This document shows positions 44,211 to 52,422 of a stretch of DNA of 60,918 nt, piece after piece; position 1 is the stretch's first letter, and every line of letters starts with the position of its first letter. The DNA comes from Crocinitomicaceae bacterium. GTDB taxonomy: Bacteria; Bacteroidota; Bacteroidia; Flavobacteriales_D; Crocinitomicaceae. The DNA lies in assembly GCA_017984635.1 (NCBI GenBank), contig JAGNZC010000016.1, positions 1-60,918 of the forward strand, read 5' to 3'. Position numbers and translations under genes: made by a program. The notes below the pieces were generated by a model. It worked only from the letters and a program-made list of their open reading frames with translations, did not search any database and had not been told where the DNA came from.

Positions 44211-46331
44211 GTGAAAATTTTAAAGCACTTTTTTCAATTCAGTCTATTGTGTATTGTAATGCACACTTATTCTATAGCAAATGTGATTGAAAATGGATTT
44301 AAAGCCTTAGAAATTCATGATTACTTTAAAGCCAAAGCTTGTTTTTACAAAGCTTTGAAAAAAGAGCCTTCTGCTGCCGCATTTGGATTAGCAACGATTT
44401 ATGTAAGAAATAACAATCCTTTTTACAATTTAGATTCAGCATTTAGATATTGTTCGCTTTCTTTTCAAAATTTTGATCAAATTACACAAAAGAAATTGCT
44501 TCAATATGAACCTTTTCATTTTACAAAAGTGACGCTTACAAACTTACGTCAAGAAATAAGCACTAAACAATTTCAACTGATACGTAAAAGTACCAATACA
44601 CATGATTTTTTTCAGTTTATCAATCAACATCCTTGGGCGAGTGAACTTTCAGTAGCGCATCAAGTTATAGATTCTCTTGATTTTCAAAATGCCTTGAAAA
44701 AAAACACTTCTGTTTCCTATCAAGAATATTTGAAATTACATGAAAATGGGAATTATAAAAACCAAGCTATGCAAAGTTTTAATTTGCGTGAATTTGAAGA
44801 ACAAACGAAAGCAGCAACTGTTGAGGGTTATTCAAATTTCTTGAAAAATGCTCCCAATAACCCATTTATTTCAGAAGCAGAGGATCAATTATATGCTAAA
44901 ATCACAAAAAGTCAATCGCTTCAAGCATATGATTCTATGGTTAGAATGTATCCTGAAAACAGAAATAGTGCAACTGCTTGGAAAAAATTATACCAATTAT
45001 ACATGGTAACCTATTCTTCAAATCGCTTGCAAGAATTCAAAGATACTTATCCAAATTATCCGTATTTTGATGAATTGGAAACAGCAATCAATCGCTCTAA
45101 AATTAAACTATTTCCATTTCAACAATCGAATTTATTTGGTTTTATGGACATGAATGGAGCTGTTATTATTCCGGCGCTCTATGAATCGTTGAATTTTTTC
45201 AAAGAAGATTTGGCATTAGCATCGAAAGATGGGAAATATGGATATATTGATCGTAACAATAAAGTTGTATTACCATTTATTTTTTCAAATGGTTCTGATT
45301 TTGAAAAGGGAAGAGCGTTGGTGGAAAAAAATGGATTGGTTGGTTACATTGACCGAACAGGTAAAGAGATTTTCCCCATTGAATATAAAGATTTAGGGAG
45401 TGAATCAAATGGGTTGATATATGCACGCAAAGATAGTTTGTATGGCTATTATTCAAAAAGTAATCATGCGGTTATTCCTGAACAATTCGAAGAAGCATTT
45501 GATTTTATCAATGGGTTCGCAAAGGTTCAAGTGGCTGGGAAACAAGGTTTAATCAACGAAAGAGGCGAGTGGGTTATTCCAGCAGGGTATGAAAGTTTAA
45601 ATCCATTTAATGATTCTATATTTGTTTATGAAACTGGTGAATTATTCGGGTTAATTACCAATAAAGGGGAGAAAAAATCGGAAGCTATCTTTCAAGGAAT
45701 TGGTGCTTTGTTGAATGATAGAGCGCTCATTGTTCAAAATAATTTAATTGGTTATTTAGATTCAATAGGGAACATTTCAATTTTACCCAAATATGATCTG
45801 ATAACAAATTATAAGAATCGTTGTAAATTTAATGGGGAATATGCCATTGTTCGCTTAAAGGGGAAATTTGGGGTCTTGATGAAATCTGGAAATGTGAAAA
45901 TCCCCTTCATCTATAATGATATGGGTGAGATGAGTAATTTCATAGCTGTTGCTAAAGGTAAAACATGGACATTTATCGATATCAATAACCGAGAAATATT
46001 GAAGCCTATTTATTCGAAAGCTGAAAGTTTTGTAAATGGGTTTGCAAAGGTTGAAAAAAGTAACATTCAAACATCCATTAATTTAAAAGGTGAAGAAAAT
46101 ACGCCGTTTGCTTTTTCAGAAATGAGTCGTTTCAATAAATCATTGTTTATTGGTACGGTCGACGGTAAAAAAGGAATTTTTTCTTCCAATGGAAAACAAA
46201 TTGTACCTGCTATTTATGATCAGATAAGAGAAATTGATTCAGAATTTTGCGCTTTAATTAATAACCAATCCGTTCATTATTTCTACTTTCCAGAAATGAA
46301 ATTGATTCAAGTAAATTTAGTAAGTGAATAA
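44211..46331 (+). CDS. WG-repeat secreted protein
   Basis: 706 residues from a GTG. A signal peptide (to about YSIAN) precedes an alpha-helical TPR-like N-terminal region (about 30-290) and a C-terminal half of WG-type beta repeats: FGFMDMNGAVIIPALYE, YGYIDRNNKVVLPF, VGYIDRTGKEIFP, YGYYS, QGLINERGEWVIPA, and more up to about 690. Bacteroidota WG proteins are surface or periplasmic and their function is unknown. The gene overlaps the TonB-like gene by 8 nt. Confidence 0.82.
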   Translation: MKILKHFFQFSLLCIVMHTYSIANVIENGFKALEIHDYFKAKACFYKALKKEPSAAAFGLATIYVRNNNPFYNLDSAFRYCSLSFQNFDQITQKKLLQYEPFHFTKVTLTNLRQEISTKQFQLIRKSTNTHDFFQFINQHPWASELSVAHQVIDSLDFQNALKKNTSVSYQEYLKLHENGNYKNQAMQSFNLREFEEQTKAATVEGYSNFLKNAPNNPFISEAEDQLYAKITKSQSLQAYDSMVRMYPENRNSATAWKKLYQLYMVTYSSNRLQEFKDTYPNYPYFDELETAINRSKIKLFPFQQSNLFGFMDMNGAVIIPALYESLNFFKEDLALASKDGKYGYIDRNNKVVLPFIFSNGSDFEKGRALVEKNGLVGYIDRTGKEIFPIEYKDLGSESNGLIYARKDSLYGYYSKSNHAVIPEQFEEAFDFINGFAKVQVAGKQGLINERGEWVIPAGYESLNPFNDSIFVYETGELFGLITNKGEKKSEAIFQGIGALLNDRALIVQNNLIGYLDSIGNISILPKYDLITNYKNRCKFNGEYAIVRLKGKFGVLMKSGNVKIPFIYNDMGEMSNFIAVAKGKTWTFIDINNREILKPIYSKAESFVNGFAKVEKSNIQTSINLKGEENTPFAFSEMSRFNKSLFIGTVDGKKGIFSSNGKQIVPAIYDQIREIDSEFCALINNQSVHYFYFPEMKLIQVNLVSE

Positions 46332-47112
46332 ATTATTCTACATATTAGATCGCTATAAATATGGCTTTGTTGCAGCTTTTGCTGTTTACATTGGTGTTTT
46401 TATTTACTTAGAATTAGAAACAGTAGAACAAGCTTTTCCTGTACAACCCTTTTTTGATCAATCAAGTATTGAAATAGTAAAAGAAGAACTTGAATTAACA
46501 CCAGAAAATGTAGAGATTCAAGCTACGCAACAAGCTGGTCCTGTGAAGAATATGGCACGAGACGTAAACGATACGCGTCAACGTTCTATGGATGATTACA
46601 ATGAAAACAAGGCTTCTTCAACAAGTGCTAAATCCGTTGAACAATCCGTTAAAGAGTATGAACGCCAATTATTTGCGGAAGCAGGAGGCGCAGAAAAACG
46701 GAAAGCCATTCAACAAGAAATGGAAAACCGAAAAAGCCAAACCAATAAAGCAAGTTCATCTGCCAAGCAAACAACAACAAACCAAAAAGGTGGAAATACA
46801 GCTTTCGCAGGAAATGTAATGGTAGATTGGATGTTAGTAGATCGATCTCCGCATCAAAATAATAATTGGTATGTACGTAATCCAGGATATACTTGTGGTC
46901 ACGGATCAACGGGTCGTGTGTATGTTCAAATTTCAGTCAATGCAAATGGTACCGTTACCAATGCAACATATGTTCCTTCCAAAAGTTCAAATGCGAATGG
47001 TTGTATGATTGAACAAGCCGTGAAATATGCTAAAATGTCACGTTTCAGTTATAGCTCATCTGCACCAAAAGCACAAGAAGGGAATATTTTATACACTTTT
47101 GTAGCTCAGTAA
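46324..47112 (+). CDS. TonB-like protein
   Basis: 262 residues from a GTG. One TM helix (13-30), a long Glu/Gln/Ala-Lys-rich helical region (about 40-150) and a C-terminal TonB-type domain (about 165-262: GRVYVQISVNANGTVTNATYV, MIEQAVKYAKMSRF). It lacks the Pro-rich span of classical TonB. It could energise an outer-membrane transporter or, paired with the WG gene, do something else. Overlap with the WG gene suggests one unit. Confidence 0.68.
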   Translation: MNKLFYILDRYKYGFVAAFAVYIGVFIYLELETVEQAFPVQPFFDQSSIEIVKEELELTPENVEIQATQQAGPVKNMARDVNDTRQRSMDDYNENKASSTSAKSVEQSVKEYERQLFAEAGGAEKRKAIQQEMENRKSQTNKASSSAKQTTTNQKGGNTAFAGNVMVDWMLVDRSPHQNNNWYVRNPGYTCGHGSTGRVYVQISVNANGTVTNATYVPSKSSNANGCMIEQAVKYAKMSRFSYSSSAPKAQEGNILYTFVAQ

Positions 47113-47113
47113 A

Positions 47114-48007
47114 ATGCGTAATTTCCTTCGAAAAATAAGTCCCCATTTTTTATTGACTTTTTATAGATCCTACAAAAAGCTACAACAAAACAAACGTCTT
47201 TCAGCACAAAAAAAAGCTGGGAAATCAATAACAAAAGAACAACTTATCAATGATTTCATTCAATGTGGTATTGAAAAAGGAGATAATGTGTTGGTTCATG
47301 CAAGTTTGTCAAAAATTGGACATGTTGAAAATGGACCTAAAGATATTGTAGATGCTTTATTAGAAGTCGTAGGAGAAACGGGGAATATATTGATGCCGAA
47401 TTCTCCGAATGCTTTTTATCAGCTCGATTACATTCAGCAACAGCCTATTTTTGATGTACAACAGTCTAAATCAAAGTTGGGAGCTTTAACAGAATATTTT
47501 AGAAAGTTACCGAACGCAAAAAGAAGTGAACACCCAACAGAACCGGTTTCGTGTATTGGTCCAGACACTGAATTTTTCACAGCTTCCCATTTTGGAGAAA
47601 ACACACCCTATACAATTAATAGTCCTTTTTATAAATTAACAGAACGTAATGGTAAAATTCTGTACATTGGTGTCACACTTGCCAATGCTGGTACAAGTTT
47701 ACACTTATTAGAAGATGCTATTCCAGATTTTAAATTTCCCGTTTATCATCCAACACTTTTTGATGTTCAAGTTGTAACTCAAACGGGAGAAATCAAGGAA
47801 ATGAAAACGTATGTACATGCTCCTGAACAAAGTAAACAACGTAAATGTGATGAATTAATTCCACTTTTTGAAGATAAAGGAGTAATGGTTCGTTCCAAAA
47901 TAGGTCAAGCACCAACATTAGTTGTTTCAGCAAAAGGAATGTTTGACACAATGATAAATGCATACAATGAAAAGGGGGTAACGATGTATACACCAAAAGG
48001 AAGTTAA
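47114..48007 (+). CDS. AAC(3)-family N-acetyltransferase-like protein
   Basis: 297 residues. GDNVLVHASLSKIGHVENG and PNAKRSEHPTEPVSCIGPD (parts quoted) match the AAC(3)/YokD fold, with the HPTxPxxxxG and the later GASLHLLEDA-like GTSLHLLEDAIP motif. Members outside resistance islands often act on other amines; resistance should not be assumed. It begins 1 nt after the TonB-like gene and is 57 nt before menB. Confidence 0.75.
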   Translation: MRNFLRKISPHFLLTFYRSYKKLQQNKRLSAQKKAGKSITKEQLINDFIQCGIEKGDNVLVHASLSKIGHVENGPKDIVDALLEVVGETGNILMPNSPNAFYQLDYIQQQPIFDVQQSKSKLGALTEYFRKLPNAKRSEHPTEPVSCIGPDTEFFTASHFGENTPYTINSPFYKLTERNGKILYIGVTLANAGTSLHLLEDAIPDFKFPVYHPTLFDVQVVTQTGEIKEMKTYVHAPEQSKQRKCDELIPLFEDKGVMVRSKIGQAPTLVVSAKGMFDTMINAYNEKGVTMYTPKGS

Positions 48008-48042
48008 ACTTCTTTTTTCTTTACATTCCAAAAAACACTTAG

Positions 48043-48050
48043 TAAATTTG
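48043..48050 (+). promoter_or_regulatory. Bacteroidota -7 box upstream of menB
   Basis: TAAATTTG 14 nt before the menB ATG. No clear -33 partner, so tentative. Confidence 0.35.
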
Positions 48051-48064
48051 AAAAAAATACAATT

Positions 48065-48886
48065 ATGGCAACAAGAAATTGGACTACAATAAAAAATTAC
48101 ACAGACATAAAATTTGACTTTTTTGAAGGGATTGCAAAAATCACCATCAATCGTCCGCGTGTTTACAATGCTTTTCGACCAGAGACAAATATGGAAATGT
48201 TGGATGCAATGAATATTTGTAGAGAACGCAACGATATTAGTGTTATTATACTTACTGGAGCTGGTGATAAAGCCTTTTGTTCGGGTGGTGATCAAAATGT
48301 AAAAGGAATTGGTGGTTATATTTCAGAAAATGGTGTACCACGTTTAAATGTGTTAGATTTACACAAAGCAATTCGTTCAATGCCGAAGCCTGTTATTGCA
48401 ATGGTTAATGGCTATGCAATTGGGGGTGGACACGTTTTACATGTGGTTTGTGATTTAACAATTGCATCTGAGAATGCTCGTTTTGGTCAAACAGGACCGA
48501 AAGTAGGAAGTTTTGATGGTGGATTTGGTTCATCCTATTTGGCTCGTTGTGTTGGACAAAAGAAAGCACGTGAAATTTGGTTTTTATGCGAACAATATAC
48601 TGCTGAAGAAGCTGAAAAAATGGGAATGGTTAATAAAGTAGTTCCATTGGAGCAATTAGAAGATACTACTGTTCAATGGTGTCAAACAATCATGAAAAGA
48701 AGTCCATTAGCCATCCGAATGATTAAACGAGGCTTAAATGCAGAATTAGATGGTCAGCATGGAATTATGGAACTAGCTGGGGATGCAACCTTGATGTTTT
48801 ACTTAACAGAAGAAGCACAGGAAGGGAAACATGCCTTTTTAGAAAAAAGAGATCCTGATTTCCAGAAGTTCCCAAAATTTCCTTGA
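48065..48886 (+). CDS. menB: 1,4-dihydroxy-2-naphthoyl-CoA synthase
   Basis: 273 residues, the length of MenB. Crotonase-fold motifs: [15 protein letters not shown] (oxyanion hole), [19 protein letters not shown] and [22 protein letters not shown]; the SFDGGFGS sequence is diagnostic of MenB rather than other enoyl-CoA hydratases. Closes the second ring of menaquinone from o-succinylbenzoyl-CoA. Ends in a shared bidirectional terminator. Confidence 0.96.
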   Translation: MATRNWTTIKNYTDIKFDFFEGIAKITINRPRVYNAFRPETNMEMLDAMNICRERNDISVIILTGAGDKAFCSGGDQNVKGIGGYISENGVPRLNVLDLHKAIRSMPKPVIAMVNGYAIGGGHVLHVVCDLTIASENARFGQTGPKVGSFDGGFGSSYLARCVGQKKAREIWFLCEQYTAEEAEKMGMVNKVVPLEQLEDTTVQWCQTIMKRSPLAIRMIKRGLNAELDGQHGIMELAGDATLMFYLTEEAQEGKHAFLEKRDPDFQKFPKFP

Positions 48887-48901
48887 TTAACAAAAGTTAT
48901 A

Positions 48902-48932
48902 AAAAAAACCACCTAATTAAGGTGGTTTTTTT
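48902..48932. terminator. Bidirectional terminator between menB and the dehydrogenase
   Basis: A 13-bp A/T-flanked stem with core ACCACCT and a 5-nt loop; T run on both strands. It serves convergent menB (+) and the dehydrogenase (-). Confidence 0.85.
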
Positions 48933-48945
48933 CTGTAATTATTAT

Positions 48946-49836
48946 TTATTTCTTAAAGTTGGAAGAAACAATCAATTCTTTTGTACCATGGTTCCAACTG
49001 TAAAATCCTTCGCCAGATTTTACACCTTTTTTTCCTGCCATTACCATGTTAACTAATAATGGACATGGAGCATATTTTGGATTACCAAATCCTTCATGTA
49101 ATACATTTAAGATAGCTAGACAAACATCTAAACCGATAAAATCAGCTAACTGTAATGGTCCCATAGGGTGAGCCATTCCTAATTTCATCACTGTATCAAT
49201 TTCTTCTACACCTGCAACACCTTCAAATAAAGTGATAATGGCTTCGTTAATCATTGGCATTAAAATACGATTGGCTACAAATCCTGGATAATCATTGACT
49301 TCGACAGGAACTTTTTTCAAATTTCTTGAAGTCTCCATGATTGTTGCAGTAACTTCATCAGATGTTGAATATCCACGAATGATTTCAACTAATTTCATTA
49401 CTGGTACAGGATTCATGAAATGCATTCCAATAACTTTGTCGGGACGAGAAGTAACTGCAGCAATTTGAGTTATTGAAATAGAAGAAGTATTGGATGCTAA
49501 AATAACATGAGGTGCTGTAAATTTATCTAAATCAGCAAAGATTTTTAATTTTAAATCTACATTTTCAGTAGCAGCTTCTACAACTAAATCTACGCCTTTA
49601 ACTCCTTCTTCCATCGATGTAAAAGTTGTTAAATTAGCAATTGTTGTATTTTTATCAGATTCAGTGATGGCTTCCTTTGCTACTTGACGATCCAAGTTTT
49701 TTGCAATTGTTGCCATTCCTTTATCCAAAGAAGCTTGTGAAATATCAATTAAAGCAACTGAATAACCAAATTGAGCAAATACATGTGCAATGCCATTTCC
49801 CATTGTTCCAGATCCAATTACGGCTACTTTTTTCAT
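48946..49836 (-). CDS. 3-hydroxyacyl-CoA (3-hydroxybutyryl-CoA) dehydrogenase
   Basis: 296 residues from the ATG at 49836 (MKKVAVIGSGTMGNG); the in-frame upstream region is not conserved. Rossmann GSGTMG (8-13), ASNTSSISI, GMHFMNPVPVMKLVEI with the His/Asn of the active site, and VNDYPGFVANRILMPMINEA. The usual role is NAD(P)-dependent interconversion of acetoacetyl-CoA and 3-hydroxybutyryl-CoA, together with the thiolase at 27577. Confidence 0.92.
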   Translation of the reverse strand: MKKVAVIGSGTMGNGIAHVFAQFGYSVALIDISQASLDKGMATIAKNLDRQVAKEAITESDKNTTIANLTTFTSMEEGVKGVDLVVEAATENVDLKLKIFADLDKFTAPHVILASNTSSISITQIAAVTSRPDKVIGMHFMNPVPVMKLVEIIRGYSTSDEVTATIMETSRNLKKVPVEVNDYPGFVANRILMPMINEAIITLFEGVAGVEEIDTVMKLGMAHPMGPLQLADFIGLDVCLAILNVLHEGFGNPKYAPCPLLVNMVMAGKKGVKSGEGFYSWNHGTKELIVSSNFKK

Positions 49837-50091
49837 ATGTTTATGTTTATTTGATGAGGTAAAATTAACCAATCTATTCGCAAATAATAATCGATGAATT
49901 TCACATTTTTTAAATTTGAACAAACTTACTTCAAAAAAACTTCAACGCAAAATTTTATCTTTGAAAAAGGTGGTATCAATTGAATTCTAAGTACCTGTTT
50001 ATGGAGGATTTATTAAAATGAGTAATAAAGCATAAAATTCCTGCTATTCGTATTCTTCAATACCTGAATCTTTTGTAAATTCGAAGTCTGT

Positions 50092-52176
50092 ATGCAAGTA
50101 ATTTCTGATTTATCATTATTCTGGCTCATTCCTTGGGCACTTATCTCATTTGTTTGTGCAAAATGGTTGTATGCTAAAAATAATTGGTTTTTAAGTTTAG
50201 CTAAACATTGGAGAACAATCATGTTAAGCATTCGTACAGCTATTTTATTTATTGTAGGAGCATTATTAGTAGGAATTTTATTCGAAGCAAGTAATTTTCG
50301 TATTGAAAAACCGATTATTATTTCAGTAATTGATAATTCTTCTTCTTTATTGAATTACAAAGACAGTTCACTTGTTAAGCCAACGATCAAAGCCTATCAA
50401 AATAAGTTGAAAGCTGCATTATCCGATGACTATACGTTGGTTGAAATGAGTGTAGATGATCAAGCTAATTATTCTACAAAAAATGCTTTCAACGGACTTT
50501 TTTCAAATCTGTCTGCTGCATTTGAAAAAATAAATACAGATTATTATACGCGAAATATAGGTGGAGTTATTTTAGTTTCTGATGGGAATTTTAATAAAGG
50601 TGTTCATCCAATATACAGTGCTGATAAGTTGAAATTTACACCTGTTTATACCTTGGGCGTTGGAGATACCCTTTCTAAAAAAGATCAATTAATAAAAAAC
50701 ATTTCAGTGAATGATGTTGCTTTTTATAAAAATTCATTTCCTATTGAGGTTGATGTTGAAGGAATAAAAATGCGAACGGAGGGTGCAGTTGTTAGTGTGT
50801 TGAAAAATGGAAAAGTCATTGCAAAACAATCTCTTCGTTATAAAAATAATTCACATGATTTTCAGCAATTAACATTTCAAGTAGATGCCAATGAAATCGG
50901 TTTTCAAACGTATACAGTTCAAATAAGTGCAGCAAAAAATGAATTGAATTATACGAATAACAAACGAGTATTTTATATTGAAGTTATTGATTCACGCAAT
51001 AAAATTTTGTTGTTGGCAAACGCGCCTCACCCGGATATAGCAGCCATGAAACAAGTTTTGGAGTCCGATCTGAATAATCAAGTTTCAACGGCTCTGATGA
51101 AAGATTGGAACAAAGAAGTAAATGGCTATCAATTAATTGTGTGGCATGATCCATCAAATGGATTTGATCCAGCTATTGTAAACGCTATACAGACGAAGAA
51201 AATTCCCATGTTGTATTTTATTGGCCCTTCAACGGCTAATTCAGTTTTACAAAAATTAAACATTGGTGTAACCGTTACTGGTAAAAATTACCAAGCTGAT
51301 GAAATACAAGGTTCCTTTAATAAAGGTTTTCAGCAATTTGAAGTTAGTCCAGAAACACAAGAAGCACTTTCATTTTTCCCTCCTTTGCAATCTAAATTTG
51401 GAAACGTTACAGCCGCAAATGATTTAGCCGTATTAATGTATCAAAGGGTTGGACAAATTACCAAATCTACACCATTGGTTTATTTTCAACAAAAGGAAGG
51501 ACGAAAAAATGGAGTTGTATTTGGTGAAGGGATTTGGCGATGGAAAATCAACGATTATACGCGTACAAAATCATTCACACATTTTAGTGAATTGATCACT
51601 AAAACAGTTCAGTTTTTGGTGGTTAAAGAAAATGGAGACCAATTAAAAATAACAACTCCGAAAAGATTTACAAAAGCAGAAGAAGTAACCATTAACGCGT
51701 CCTTTTATAATGAATCGATGGAACCAATCACAACTCCGATTATTGATTTTAAATTAGTGAATAGCAGCGGTAAAACGATTAATAATCAATTTTCTGTAGT
51801 AGGTGATTTCTATAAATTGAATTTAGGTAAATTGAATCCTGGAAAATATACTTGGTATGCAAAAACCAACTTTAATTCAAAAACGTTCAAAAAATCTGGT
51901 GTTTTTATTGTTGAAGATATAGGTATAGAAGATTTGGATAATGCAGCTAATCATGGAGTTTTACAACAATTATCAAAAGCATCAAAAGGGGCTTTTTATC
52001 CATTAAATAAATACGATAATTTGATCAATACTTTGAAAAACAGAAAAGACATCACAAGCGTGTCATACGAAGAAATAAGTTTCAACGATCTAATAGATTA
52101 CAAGGTGATTTTCTTCTTATCGTTATTGCTACTTTCAATTGAATGGTTTTTACGTCGATGGTTTGGTGCGTATTAA
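50092..52176 (+). CDS. Membrane protein with a von Willebrand factor A domain
   Basis: 694 residues. Two TM helices (about 8-28 and 46-65), a VWA domain with the MIDAS sequence DNSSS (D81, S83, S85; DxSxS) and VSDGNFNKG near 160, beta-rich extracellular or periplasmic domains, and one C-terminal TM (about 668-688). It looks like the BatA/BatB-type or aerotolerance-linked VWA membrane proteins, but the short VWA and the large C-terminal beta domain are not a family I can name. Single gene, about 250 nt downstream of the dehydrogenase start. Confidence 0.7.
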   Translation: MQVISDLSLFWLIPWALISFVCAKWLYAKNNWFLSLAKHWRTIMLSIRTAILFIVGALLVGILFEASNFRIEKPIIISVIDNSSSLLNYKDSSLVKPTIKAYQNKLKAALSDDYTLVEMSVDDQANYSTKNAFNGLFSNLSAAFEKINTDYYTRNIGGVILVSDGNFNKGVHPIYSADKLKFTPVYTLGVGDTLSKKDQLIKNISVNDVAFYKNSFPIEVDVEGIKMRTEGAVVSVLKNGKVIAKQSLRYKNNSHDFQQLTFQVDANEIGFQTYTVQISAAKNELNYTNNKRVFYIEVIDSRNKILLLANAPHPDIAAMKQVLESDLNNQVSTALMKDWNKEVNGYQLIVWHDPSNGFDPAIVNAIQTKKIPMLYFIGPSTANSVLQKLNIGVTVTGKNYQADEIQGSFNKGFQQFEVSPETQEALSFFPPLQSKFGNVTAANDLAVLMYQRVGQITKSTPLVYFQQKEGRKNGVVFGEGIWRWKINDYTRTKSFTHFSELITKTVQFLVVKENGDQLKITTPKRFTKAEEVTINASFYNESMEPITTPIIDFKLVNSSGKTINNQFSVVGDFYKLNLGKLNPGKYTWYAKTNFNSKTFKKSGVFIVEDIGIEDLDNAANHGVLQQLSKASKGAFYPLNKYDNLINTLKNRKDITSVSYEEISFNDLIDYKVIFFLSLLLLSIEWFLRRWFGAY

Positions 52177-52227
52177 TTTTACAAAAAATATACTAAACGA
52201 TTATTTGCAACGTTAGTATAAAAATTA

Positions 52228-52386
52228 ATGTTGCCTATGTATAAAAATTACCCTTCAAAAAGTGCTCCAGCAAAAGAGTTGAAACTTGCCCCTTCTAATC
52301 TTGTACTTCAACAGATTTTAAATTACAGTAAATCTTCAGAAGTTGTCAAATCGAAGAAACAAAAAATTATTATCAGTTTAAACTAA
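52228..52386 (+). CDS. Small conserved Bacteroidota protein
   Basis: 52 residues if the first ATG is used, 49 if the second (52237, MYKNYPSKS) is used. The sequence has a basic start, then ...LAPSNLVLQQILNYSKSSEVVKSKK (partly quoted) and ends in ILN-like IIISLN. The block ILNYSKS..VVKSKK followed by a short hydrophobic strand recurs, from memory, in a small flavobacterial family of unknown function. Coding is supported by codon use and by the terminator overlapping its stop. Confidence 0.55.
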   Translation: MLPMYKNYPSKSAPAKELKLAPSNLVLQQILNYSKSSEVVKSKKQKIIISLN

Positions 52387-52420
52387 AAAAAGCTGTTCTC
52401 AATCGGGAACAGCTTTTTTT
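52385..52420. terminator. Bidirectional terminator between the small gene and mutS2
   Basis: Stem core AGCTGTTC with a wobble pair, loop AATC, A and T runs on both sides; it serves the small + strand gene and mutS2 on the minus strand. Confidence 0.85.
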
Positions 52421-52422
52421 GA

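Noticed and set aside
47114..48007. AAC(3)-type gene as evidence for aminoglycoside resistance
   Set aside because: The gene lies in a housekeeping setting with no mobile element; the family has non-resistance members.
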